From contig NZ_CAJPQR010000021.1 in assembly GCF_905372745.1 (NCBI RefSeq), positions 1 through 35,953 on the forward strand: DNA of 35,953 nt, read 5' to 3'. The notes beneath the pieces are model-generated. The model was not told the origin of the DNA, made no database searches, and was given only the letters and a program-made list of their open reading frames with translations. The translations under genes were made by a program, and so were the position numbers. The DNA comes from an uncultured Campylobacter sp. Lineage in GTDB: Bacteria > Campylobacterota > Campylobacteria > Campylobacterales > Campylobacteraceae. Positions within the stretch are counted from its first letter, which is position 1; each line of letters opens with the position of its first letter. Shown here one piece after another: positions 1 through 8,142 of this stretch.

Positions 1-51
1 CACATCGACAACCTAAATCCATACGTCTCGGGTGCTGAGATAACTATATAA
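1..51 (+). CDS. Possible 3' end of an upstream gene (partial)
   Basis: Frame 1 is open from the first base to a TAA at 49-51 and reads HIDNLNPYVSGAEITI then stop. Sixteen residues are too few to name a family. It is followed by about 200 bases of AT-rich leader before the S-layer gene, as expected if a gene on the same strand ends here. It could be chance. Confidence 0.3.
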   Translation, partial: HIDNLNPYVSGAEITI

Positions 52-84
52 ATTTGAGCTAATCGTTATGTCGCCGATTATAAT

Positions 85-108
85 CCGAGGTCAAATTTTT
101 GGCCTCGG
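85..108. other. Hairpin in the region upstream of the S-layer gene
   Basis: CCGAGG at 85-90 pairs with CCTCGG at 103-108, and pairing extends inward by a T-G wobble and a few more pairs, giving a stem of about nine pairs with a T-rich loop. No T-run follows directly on the plus strand. It could be a weak terminator for the upstream gene or a structural element; I cannot tell which. Confidence 0.35.
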
Positions 109-179
109 TATCAGTCTGATATATACATTTTTTCTGTGAGCGGATTTTTTAAATTTTCTATTTTCCGACTTTTTTATGA

Positions 180-185
180 TATAAT
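180..185 (+). promoter_or_regulatory. Sigma-70-type -10 box for the S-layer gene
   Basis: A perfect TATAAT lies in TTTTTTATGATATAATTAGCG, preceded by T-rich blocks instead of a recognisable -35, which is the usual Campylobacter promoter form. Transcription would begin near 192, giving a leader of about 57 bases. A strong AAGGAG at 237-242 sits six bases before the ATG. Confidence 0.7.
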
Positions 186-248
186 TAGCGATAGTATTCT
201 GTAAAGATACCCAAAAAACTCAAGAAAACACTAAAAAAGGAGTCCTTA

Positions 249-3200
249 ATGGCAGTAACACAAGCGCAAGTCGCCCAGCTTTATGTGGCATTATTTAACA
301 GAGCGCCCGAGGGTGCGGGCTTTAATGCATGGGTAGCAGCAGGCGCTACCAAAACCGTAGCGCAGATGGCAAACGAAATGCTAGCATCTCCTGCTACACC
401 GCCTTATTTTGCAAGTATGGGCGTGGACGTAAGCACTGATAGAGGCTACGTAGAGCTTATCTATAAAAATATCCTAGGCAAAGACTATACCCAAGACCCG
501 GACGGCATCAATGCATGGGTTAGACACTTACAGCTGGGAAACTCAAGAGGAGATACTCTAGTAAAGCTATTTGAGGTAGCAACCTCGGCTGAGGCTAGAG
601 CGGCAGACCCGGTAGCCGCGCAAACCTTTGCAAACAAAACAGAAGTATCGGCATACATGGCTCAAAAGATCGCTTCTATAGATAGCGACGGTAACGGCGG
701 ATACGACTATACTCCGTTTCAAGAGATTATCAGATCTACAAACTCTACGAATTTAGCCGCACAAAAAGCTAGAATCGACGCAATGGCTACCGTTACCACT
801 CACACATTAACTACCGAGGATCAAACCATAACCGGCGGCGAGGGACTAGACGTGTTTAGCGCGGTTTCCAGCTCATATGCAGATAGAAACACTCTAAAAG
901 TAAACGATAAACTAGACGGCGGCAGAGGTACCGACGCGCTAAACGTTGCGGTAAACGATAGCTTTACGGGCTTCGTAGACGGCTATGCGAAAAATATCGA
1001 AATTTTAAACCTAACAAATACTTCCGACTCTCAAAGAATTTTTAATGCCGCTAAGATTGACGGATTAAAATCGGTATCCACTACCGGAACAAACGGTATT
1101 CGAATAACCGATCTTGCAAGCATCGTAAATTTAACGGTAAACGGCCAAAAAGATGCAACCAAAATAGGTATTATCTATAATACAAATTTAACTAGCGGCT
1201 CTAATGATGTGCAAAATCTAACCCTAAATAACGTGGGCAGAGAGACTGCCGTTGCCGAGGCTACAGCCACCGATAGGCATGTAAAGTCAATGAAGGTCGA
1301 ATTTAACGGTATCGAAACGCTAAATATAGCTACAAAAGACGCTAAAAGCTATATAAAAGAAGTTCAAAATAAAGCTATAACGGTAAAAGGCGCAGCGGAT
1401 CTAGATATCGCAACGAAGGATAGGGATATGACCCCTGCTAGTACAGATTTCGTAAAAAGCCTTGATGCCTCTACTATGACCGGAAATTTAACTGCGGATC
1501 TAAGCGATTCCCGCAAATATAGCTCCGTAAAAAGCGGTAGCGGTAACGACACTATAGTGGTTGGCGAGCTTACTGTTAATTCTTCCTCTATCGACGCTGG
1601 CGCCGGTACCGATACTCTCCAGGTTAGAAGTCTCCAAGGCCTAAAAAAGATGACGTTAAAGGGCGTAGAAAATATCGAGTTATTGGATAAAAACCCTAGC
1701 GGCGTAACTAGACTAGACTTGGTCGGACAAAACGATATAGAGACCCTAAAAGTAGGTCAGCTAGACCACGAACTAGTCGTAACTAGCTCAAGTATCAAAA
1801 CGGTAAATTTAACTAAAAAAGTCAGCCCTTATGCCACGGATGCAGAAGGTAGCGGCGCAGGTAAAGTCCACGTAAACGATACCTCCGTAGAGACCGTAAA
1901 CTATAAGATAGATAACGCGACTTCGCCTACGGCTATGGCGGGCAAGATTAGATTATCAGAATCTAGAAACGTTACCGTAAATTTAGATGCTTCAGTCATA
2001 ACGACTGCCGGCTCTACTAACTCAGATAGCATACTAGAGCTACCTAAAGCTAATACCTTAAATCTAAACGTAAACACTACGGTAGATTCAGGTATAAGTC
2101 TAGATAACTCGACCTTGCTAAAAACTGTAAACATAGTTAGCGCAAATCCTAATAAATTTACTCTAAAAACCGATACGAATTCTACAAATATTGCTAAACT
2201 AAATTTAACAACTTCTGGAAGCTTTGATCTAGGTAATAACGATACGCTTAAATTTGTCTCCGATATAAACGTAAAAGGAGGCGCGCCTTTAGCAGTAGGT
2301 TCTCTTATAGACCTTAAAAATTTAGGTTCTATAAGCTCCGAAAACGGCGTAAGCGTAAAAGTAAACGACCTAACCACTAGTACTCTAGGCGGCGCAACGG
2401 TTAAAAATCTTAACATTGGCGATATTACGACAAAAGAAGCCAGCAATGCGGGTGCAAATATTAATCTAAAAAATATCACTAATGGCGTAAAAGTAGGCGT
2501 AATAAAAGTCGGCGGCGAAGTGAATTTAGTGGCAAATAACGTAGGATGGCTAGAAATAGGCGGTAACATAACTTCTAAAAAAAGCGGGATTACCTTTGAC
2601 GTTAGTTCGGTTAGACATGACGTTAAAATAGGCGTCGGCAGCACCCTAACGGCTCAAAACGATATCAATATCACAGCTAAAGATGTTGAAGGCAAGCTTG
2701 ATATAGGTAAGCTTATAGCCAAAAATATCGTAATCAACGCTACTAATATCAAAAGCATCCATGATAGAACCGCTACGTCTACGACTTTAAAAATAGACGA
2801 CATAGACCACTCTACTCCTGCTGATAGAGTCGTCGATAGCCTAAAGATCACTCTAAAAGACGTTATAAACAGTGGCGGAACTGGTGCCCAGATCGGTAAA
2901 ATTGACCTAAAAGCAGGTAGTACCGTTGATATAGATGCCGGAAATACTAGAGGTTTGGTAAAATTTAGTACAGCCAATGAAGTGACGGCCGATAAGGTTT
3001 CTATCGACCTAAGCGGTACTATAGGCGCAAACTCTCTAAAGGGCATACAAGCAGACACTATCGTCTATAAAGGCTCTACGCAAACGGCACTCGATGCTAC
3101 TAGCGGCACAGCCGGACAGATAAGCCTCATAGCTAAACAGGATGCAAATTCTAAAGACTTTAACGCTACCGTTAGCGCTTCTGGGCAAAATGACACGCTA

Positions 3201-3974
3201 AAAGTAGCGGTTGCGACAAAAGTAGCTACTGTGGGTAAGGATCTAAAAACCGTTACCGTCTCTGGAGATATGGGCGAAGGTTTGCAGGATAAATATGAAT
3301 TTAGCGGCACAAACGCGGCAGAGCTTACGAAGATCGACTTTAGCGGCTTAAGAAATGTTGAGTCCGGTACCATCACGACCGTTACGGCAAATACTAAAAT
3401 CGAAAGTATAAAAGGTACTGCGGGTAATGACGAGATCACGCTGGCAGACGCACAAACCAAAGAAAATATCACTATTGAAACCGGCGAGGGTACAAACAAA
3501 GTAACTACCGGAACGATAACGGCTGCTAAACAAGTCATTACTATAAAAGGCGGTTCGGGTAACGATACCTTTGACGTGAGCGCATCAAAGATAGCCGGTA
3601 GCGGCTTTGGCGGAAGCAGCGATAATCTAAGATACACCGCTATCGAAAATCTAACAGTAGGCGATAAGATTAAAATTAGCGGTTCAGCCACGGCTGGCGC
3701 CGTAGAAAAGGTTTACCTAGATCCTAATGGTAATACGTATGCTAATTTCGCTGCATTTGCTACGGCGACCGGATTTTTTACTACAGCCACGGCAGCCGGT
3801 AAGGTATATGCGTTTTCTTACGGCAACGAGACGTACTTGTTCTATAATAGCGCGGCAGGCGGAACTAGCTTTGACGTTAACGATAACTTAGTTAAACTAG
3901 CCGGTAACATCAATATGGCTAATCTAGATGCTACAGTGGATGCTAGCGGAAATATAACTATCAACGGTTTCTAA
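249..3974 (+). CDS. S-layer/RTX-like surface protein with N-terminal DUF4214 region
   Basis: The 1241-residue product is probably the surface-layer or a major surface protein. It has no Sec signal peptide. Residues 1-115 hold two related halves (LYVALFNRAPEGAGFNAW and IYKNILGKDYTQDPDGINAW), as in DUF4214 proteins. The rest is a long low-complexity beta-rich region full of Thr, Asn, Asp and Lys. Glycine/aspartate motifs of RTX type are visible: GSGNDTI near 429, GAGTDTL near 449, GTAGNDEI near 1054 and GGSGNDTF near 1100. It ends in hydrophobic/aromatic INGF, as type I secretion substrates often do. Export by a type I system is inferred from these traits; no exporter is in the window. It has its own promoter, an AAGGAG ribosome site and a terminator, so it is a monocistronic, probably highly expressed gene. 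The Campylobacter rectus S-layer protein is the closest family I can name; the exact orthologue is not certain. Confidence 0.85.
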   Translation: MAVTQAQVAQLYVALFNRAPEGAGFNAWVAAGATKTVAQMANEMLASPATPPYFASMGVDVSTDRGYVELIYKNILGKDYTQDPDGINAWVRHLQLGNSRGDTLVKLFEVATSAEARAADPVAAQTFANKTEVSAYMAQKIASIDSDGNGGYDYTPFQEIIRSTNSTNLAAQKARIDAMATVTTHTLTTEDQTITGGEGLDVFSAVSSSYADRNTLKVNDKLDGGRGTDALNVAVNDSFTGFVDGYAKNIEILNLTNTSDSQRIFNAAKIDGLKSVSTTGTNGIRITDLASIVNLTVNGQKDATKIGIIYNTNLTSGSNDVQNLTLNNVGRETAVAEATATDRHVKSMKVEFNGIETLNIATKDAKSYIKEVQNKAITVKGAADLDIATKDRDMTPASTDFVKSLDASTMTGNLTADLSDSRKYSSVKSGSGNDTIVVGELTVNSSSIDAGAGTDTLQVRSLQGLKKMTLKGVENIELLDKNPSGVTRLDLVGQNDIETLKVGQLDHELVVTSSSIKTVNLTKKVSPYATDAEGSGAGKVHVNDTSVETVNYKIDNATSPTAMAGKIRLSESRNVTVNLDASVITTAGSTNSDSILELPKANTLNLNVNTTVDSGISLDNSTLLKTVNIVSANPNKFTLKTDTNSTNIAKLNLTTSGSFDLGNNDTLKFVSDINVKGGAPLAVGSLIDLKNLGSISSENGVSVKVNDLTTSTLGGATVKNLNIGDITTKEASNAGANINLKNITNGVKVGVIKVGGEVNLVANNVGWLEIGGNITSKKSGITFDVSSVRHDVKIGVGSTLTAQNDINITAKDVEGKLDIGKLIAKNIVINATNIKSIHDRTATSTTLKIDDIDHSTPADRVVDSLKITLKDVINSGGTGAQIGKIDLKAGSTVDIDAGNTRGLVKFSTANEVTADKVSIDLSGTIGANSLKGIQADTIVYKGSTQTALDATSGTAGQISLIAKQDANSKDFNATVSASGQNDTLKVAVATKVATVGKDLKTVTVSGDMGEGLQDKYEFSGTNAAELTKIDFSGLRNVESGTITTVTANTKIESIKGTAGNDEITLADAQTKENITIETGEGTNKVTTGTITAAKQVITIKGGSGNDTFDVSASKIAGSGFGGSSDNLRYTAIENLTVGDKIKISGSATAGAVEKVYLDPNGNTYANFAAFATATGFFTTATAAGKVYAFSYGNETYLFYNSAAGGTSFDVNDNLVKLAGNINMANLDATVDASGNITINGF

Positions 3975-3983
3975 TCTCTTTTT

Positions 3984-4011
3984 TCGGTAGAGCTTGGCTC
4001 TACCGATTTTT
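3984..4011 (+). terminator. Rho-independent terminator after the S-layer gene
   Basis: A perfect 10-bp stem, TCGGTAGAGC (3984-3993) with GCTCTACCGA (3997-4006), encloses a three-base loop and is followed by TTTTT at 4007-4011. It begins ten bases after the stop codon. Confidence 0.92.
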
Positions 4012-6252
4012 GTACTTTCTTGATTACGGTTTAAAACTCTTTCCTTAATATTTACCTTATACTTCTACTTGGATTTTAATTTCTGCTTTATGTGCCAACA
4101 AAATTGAAATTTACAACTCAAAGTTTCAGCTATATTTATAGTTTACGCTATTTGTAAATTTACCTTGGTAAGTTACTTCATATATTTTTAAGCCGTCGAG
4201 TAAACTAAATTCAAATTTTAGAAATTTAGCACTTGTGTCGGCTAATATAGCATGCTTTAGCGCAAAAGCAGTAATGTAAATCGCCTATTTAGGCGCACAG
4301 GCTTCGTACATCCGTAGTCATAACCCCGTTAATTTTTCAAACCGGGTGATAAAAGTACGGCGGCTAAGCTCTAGAAGCATATTTTTAAACGTGAGGAGTT
4401 TACGGACGTTAGATGCAGTCGGTGTTGATTTGCGCTATATAGTATCCGCATATATCCAAATGCCGTTTAAATACGGATAGCGGCAAATTTGACGATAAAG
4501 CTCGCAAGATTTCGCGGCTATGACAAGCTAACGGAAAACATACTCGCAAATCCTGTTTATGGCATTAAGGCTGACGAATCAAACGAGTTTTTACGTAATC
4601 TAAAGTGGCAATATCGCTTTTGGCTACGTGAAACTCAAACTTGGGAGTTTGAAACGAGGTAAATTTTAACAGCTGCTTAGGTACCGCAAGAAATATGTCT
4701 TTAGGGGGGGGTATTTATTTTTCAGTTTATATAGGTTGGCTCCCTTGTAACCGCTTATTTGATGATCTAGTCTTTGATGCCTACCAGATAAAACGGGCGT
4801 TTATTATTTGGGTTGTATCCGCATTTTAAGGCTGCCTGACAAATTTGCTCTCGCGGCGTCGTTAGTGAAGGCGGCTATGGTCTTGCGCCCGACTATAATT
4901 ACCGAAGCATGAAGCTCGCCGCAAATTTTAAATGCCAAAAGCAAAATCAACTATTTCGCAAAGCGCCGTAAAATATGATATTGCTCGCTCTAGTCGTTTT
5001 ATTGGCAAGTGAGACCAAGTTAGGTCAAGCTACGGTCGCGCGCCGTAGCTATAAAACTGCAAAATAGCGGTTTTGCGCGCGTTTATACCGAGCTTGCCTA
5101 AGCAGTCTTATTAGCTTTTGCGGCGCGCCGTTACGGAAATTTTACTCTTAAACCACCGCTCTTATCCTAGCAAGACTTACGGCATGTGGCGACACGCAAG
5201 TCTGATTTAGACTGTTTTGCTTTTTACAGTCTAGGCGATGCTTTGTGGTTTTTAATAAATCCAGCCCTTAGACCATCTGCGCAGCCTTTATAAACTTGTC
5301 GCTTGAGCGGTAAGACGGCACTTTACAACGTATTGCTTTGAGCAAGCGTAGCGGACGTTTATATAAATGCGACTTCCGAGCATTTTGGCGTACGAGAAAT
5401 ATTTTTGCTCCGCCTCTTTAAATTCGCAGGTGGCGGTTTGGTTATAGCCGCAGCGCGTATGGGAGGGTACTAGCCGGTAGGAAACGGCGGCAAAACAACA
5501 AAGAATAGTTTGCCGCGAGTAGTTTGCGCGGCTAGTGCGATAAGACGGCTGCTAAATTTAGGCCTAAATTTGACTGCAAAAACGCGCCTAGCCTCTAGCA
5601 AGAAACCGCACGATTTGATGTTTTTGCGGATTAAAAAATTTGTCAGGATGCGCCGAGTCTCGCGTCTAGAGCAAGCCATGCTAAATTTACGCTTGCGCCT
5701 AATAATCTTTGCAACCAAAGCCGTAGCTACGGCATTTTAGCGCATTTTTATCCGTGTAAGCGCGCATGATAGCAACCTAAACCGCGTATTTGCTAAGCTA
5801 ATTTAGGTGGCGATTTTGGATATTAGATTGTAGATTTAGTGCCGTTTTCGTAGCCTTAGCGCAAAATTTTTTCGGCTTAAATTTGCGCTCAAAAGCGGTT
5901 AATTTTCGTGATACGGTGTAGGCGCGGGAGCCTTAGTTTTTTCTTTGGGCGCACCGTTTGCGCTTAAACGTTAGATAACGGCAAATAACGGGATTAGACA
6001 AGGCGCTTTTGCTGTATTTGAAGTAAATTTTGATAAAGGCTTAAATTTGCGAATCCTTCAAATTTAAAGCGCAAGGATTTTATGGACGCAAATAGCATAA
6101 ATTTAAGCTATTTGAGACGGTTGCGAGATAGCGGCGGGCTATCTTACGTATAAATTTGCCGAATCCGAAATTTTCCCGTTTGCTCGTATTTAGCGCCGAA
6201 AAGTACGGCTATAGCCGGTCTACGCAAGGCGCGTAAATTCGTATAAATCCAC
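4012..6252. other. Gene-poor, apparently eroded stretch of about 2.2 kb
   Basis: No convincing gene fills this stretch. Short open pieces look like gene remnants. On the plus strand 4471-4662 is open and ends ETQTWEFETR. On the minus strand 4874-4767 is open and ends NKRPFYLVGIKD. Two overlapping frames at 5470-5740 are arginine-rich, unrecognisable and mutually exclusive. Several small palindromes are present (4282-4295, 5720-5733, 6206-6217, and stems at 5028-5050 and 6126-6144), none followed by a T-run. The base composition and AAATTT-rich texture match the flanks, so I see no sign of a recent foreign insert. No tRNA or transposase is visible. Confidence 0.5.
4704..4711 (+). repeat. G8 homopolymer tract
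   Basis: Eight consecutive G residues, the longest G or C run I see in the window. In Campylobacter, runs of about this length or longer are often phase-variable. It lies ten bases into a 44-codon frame (4695-4829, starting MSLGGGIYFS) that has no clear ribosome site and no recognisable homology. With seven or nine G the frame stops sooner. Confidence 0.75.
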
Positions 6253-7119
6253 CTAGTCGCTAGCTAGCATTAGGCGTAGTAGCGCCTCTATATCGCCGCT
6301 GCAAGGAGTTATGCCGTAGTTTAGCAGCTTTGCCGTATCGCAGACGAGTAGGGCGGGGTCGTTTGTCCTGATAAATTTGGCATCGCTTTGCGCGGCGATA
6401 TCGCGCCCGCTTAAGCGGCGTAAAATTTGTAAAATTTGCTCGATACTATAAGCCTTACCCGAGCCGATATTAAAGATTTCGCCGTTAGCTTCTAGCTCTA
6501 GTAGTTGCTCATATATTCTCACGACGTCGTTTATGTCGTTATATTCGCGCTTTGGCGTCAAATTTCCGAGCTTTATTACGGAAGCTTCGTCTTTAAAATG
6601 TCGCACGATTTTTGGAATGAGGAAATTTTCGCTCTGCCCCGCGCCCGTATAGTTAAAGGGACGCGCGATGATAAAAGGAAGCCCACTTCTAGCGATTTGC
6701 TTTTCCATATAAATTTTACTTTGGGCATAGACGCTTTGCGGATTTAGCGCGGAGTTTTCGCACATGGGCATATCTCCTCCGCCGTAGACGCTAGCCGAGC
6801 TTGCAAAGATCGCCTTTTCAAATTTAACGGCACTTAGGGCATCTAGCAAATTTAGCGTACCGATTTCGTTTGCGTTTTTTATCTCGGCGGGATCTGCCAT
6901 AGCAAACGAAACTGCGGCCAGGTGGATGATGTAGTCAAATTTAACTCTAAAGGCGGCTTTTATGCTATCTTTGTCGAGCAGATTAAAGCGCGCGTGATGC
7001 GGCGCGCTAGGGCTTAAGGCGCCGCCCGATACCTCGTAGCCTAGCCCGAGAAGGTATCGCTCTAAATAGCGACCCGTAAAGCCCTCAATCCCCGTAATAA
7101 AAACGCGCTTAGAACTCAA
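6253..7119 (-). CDS. rmd: GDP-4-keto-6-deoxy-D-mannose reductase (Rmd-like SDR)
   Basis: An extended SDR of 288 residues that probably reduces the Gmd product GDP-4-keto-6-deoxy-mannose to GDP-D-rhamnose in the cytoplasm. The NAD(P)-binding motif GIEGFTG is at 10-16, the ASSAS serines at 107-110, and the catalytic pair Y131 and K135 in YAQSK. The length fits Rmd. It starts 11 bases inside the end of gmd, so the two are translationally coupled and work as a pair. It is the last gene of the operon and no clear terminator follows. Alternatives are a reductase making GDP-6-deoxy-talose or another 4-keto sugar; stereochemistry cannot be read from the motifs. The related fucose synthase also epimerises and is usually longer. 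Confidence 0.75.
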   Translation of the reverse strand: MSSKRVFITGIEGFTGRYLERYLLGLGYEVSGGALSPSAPHHARFNLLDKDSIKAAFRVKFDYIIHLAAVSFAMADPAEIKNANEIGTLNLLDALSAVKFEKAIFASSASVYGGGDMPMCENSALNPQSVYAQSKIYMEKQIARSGLPFIIARPFNYTGAGQSENFLIPKIVRHFKDEASVIKLGNLTPKREYNDINDVVRIYEQLLELEANGEIFNIGSGKAYSIEQILQILRRLSGRDIAAQSDAKFIRTNDPALLVCDTAKLLNYGITPCSGDIEALLRLMLASD

Positions 7120-8140
7120 ATCCCGCCTCGATGCGTCTTAGATCAGCTTTTATCATCATATCGCAAAGCTCTTTTAGATCGGTCTTTGCGCTCCAACCGA
7201 GCTTTTGCTTGGCTTTTGAGGCGTCGCCTATTAGCAGATCGACCTCGGCTGGTCTAAAAAATGCCGGATTTATCTTTACTATTACGTCGCCTTTATCGTT
7301 TAGCCCGACTTCGTTTATGCCTTCGCCTTCAAATTTTATCCCGATATCTAGCGCTTCAAAGCTAAGCTTCACAAAATCCCTAACCGTGGTCGTTACTCCG
7401 GTGGCTAGTACGAAAGTATCGGGAGCCTTGGCTTGCAGTATCGCGTGCATACCTTCGACGTATTCTTTGGCATAGCCCCAGTCGCGCTTTGCGTCTAGGT
7501 TGCCAAGTTCTAAAGTCTTAGCCTTTTTTAGGGCGATTTTCGCGGCCGTATTCGTGATTTTTCTTGTGACGAACTCAAGCCCTCTTAGCGGACTTTCGTG
7601 ATTAAATAAAATGCCGCTTGAAGCGAAAATATCATAGCTTTCTTGATAGTTTACGGTTATAAAATGCGCATAAAGCTTTGCCACTCCGTACGGCGAACGC
7701 GGATAAAACGGCGTGGTTTCGCTTTGCGGGACGGCTTGGACTTTGCCAAACATCTCTGATGTGCTGGCTTGATAAAATTTGATGCTTTTATCTACCGTTT
7801 TGATTGCTTCTAGTATATTTAGCGCGCCGATGCCAGTAGCGTTTGCAGTGTGAAAAGGCTCTTTAAAACTAACGCCTACGAAGCTTTGGGCGGCTAGGTT
7901 GTAGATTTCCTCGGGTCTTATTTCATTGACGACGCTTAGGATGTTAAACGGGTCGGTTAGCTCAAACTCCACCAAATGAAAATTTGGCTCGTTTAAAATG
8001 CCTAGCTCGTTTAATCGCCAAAAATTCGGGCTCACCGCTCGCCTGTATCCGCCGTAGACTTCGTATCCTAGGTCGATCAGATATCTAGCCAGGTATGCGC
8101 CGTCTTGACCTCCGACGCCCGTGATTATCGCTTTTTTCAT
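7109..8140 (-). CDS. gmd: GDP-mannose 4,6-dehydratase
   Basis: It converts GDP-D-mannose to GDP-4-keto-6-deoxy-D-mannose, the shared precursor of GDP-rhamnose, GDP-fucose and related donors. The 343-residue length is typical. The Rossmann motif GVGGQDGAYL is at 8-17. The catalytic set is T127, E129, Y151 and K155, with the spacing known for GMD enzymes (2, 22 and 4 residues). The NHESPLRG segment at 180-187, characteristic of the family, is intact. It starts two bases after the stop of the 1200-residue glycosyltransferase gene and overlaps rmd by 11 bases. Confidence 0.93.
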   Translation of the reverse strand: MKKAIITGVGGQDGAYLARYLIDLGYEVYGGYRRAVSPNFWRLNELGILNEPNFHLVEFELTDPFNILSVVNEIRPEEIYNLAAQSFVGVSFKEPFHTANATGIGALNILEAIKTVDKSIKFYQASTSEMFGKVQAVPQSETTPFYPRSPYGVAKLYAHFITVNYQESYDIFASSGILFNHESPLRGLEFVTRKITNTAAKIALKKAKTLELGNLDAKRDWGYAKEYVEGMHAILQAKAPDTFVLATGVTTTVRDFVKLSFEALDIGIKFEGEGINEVGLNDKGDVIVKINPAFFRPAEVDLLIGDASKAKQKLGWSAKTDLKELCDMMIKADLRRIEAGFEF

Positions 8141-8142
8141 TA

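Noticed and set aside
1901..3691. Long minus-strand open frames under the S-layer gene (1901-2644, 2654-3058, 3065-3691)
   Set aside because: They mirror the repetitive Thr/Asn/Lys codons of the plus-strand gene, have no ribosome sites and give low-complexity Ser/Val/Leu proteins.
5720..5733. Palindrome GCCGTAGCTACGGC as a terminator
   Set aside because: It has no loop and only a short ATTTTAG follows, and there is no supported gene to end there.
5470..5740. Overlapping opposite frames of 82 and 76 codons in the gap
   Set aside because: Each excludes the other, neither has a ribosome site or recognisable motif, and both are Arg/Leu-rich, as expected by chance in this composition.
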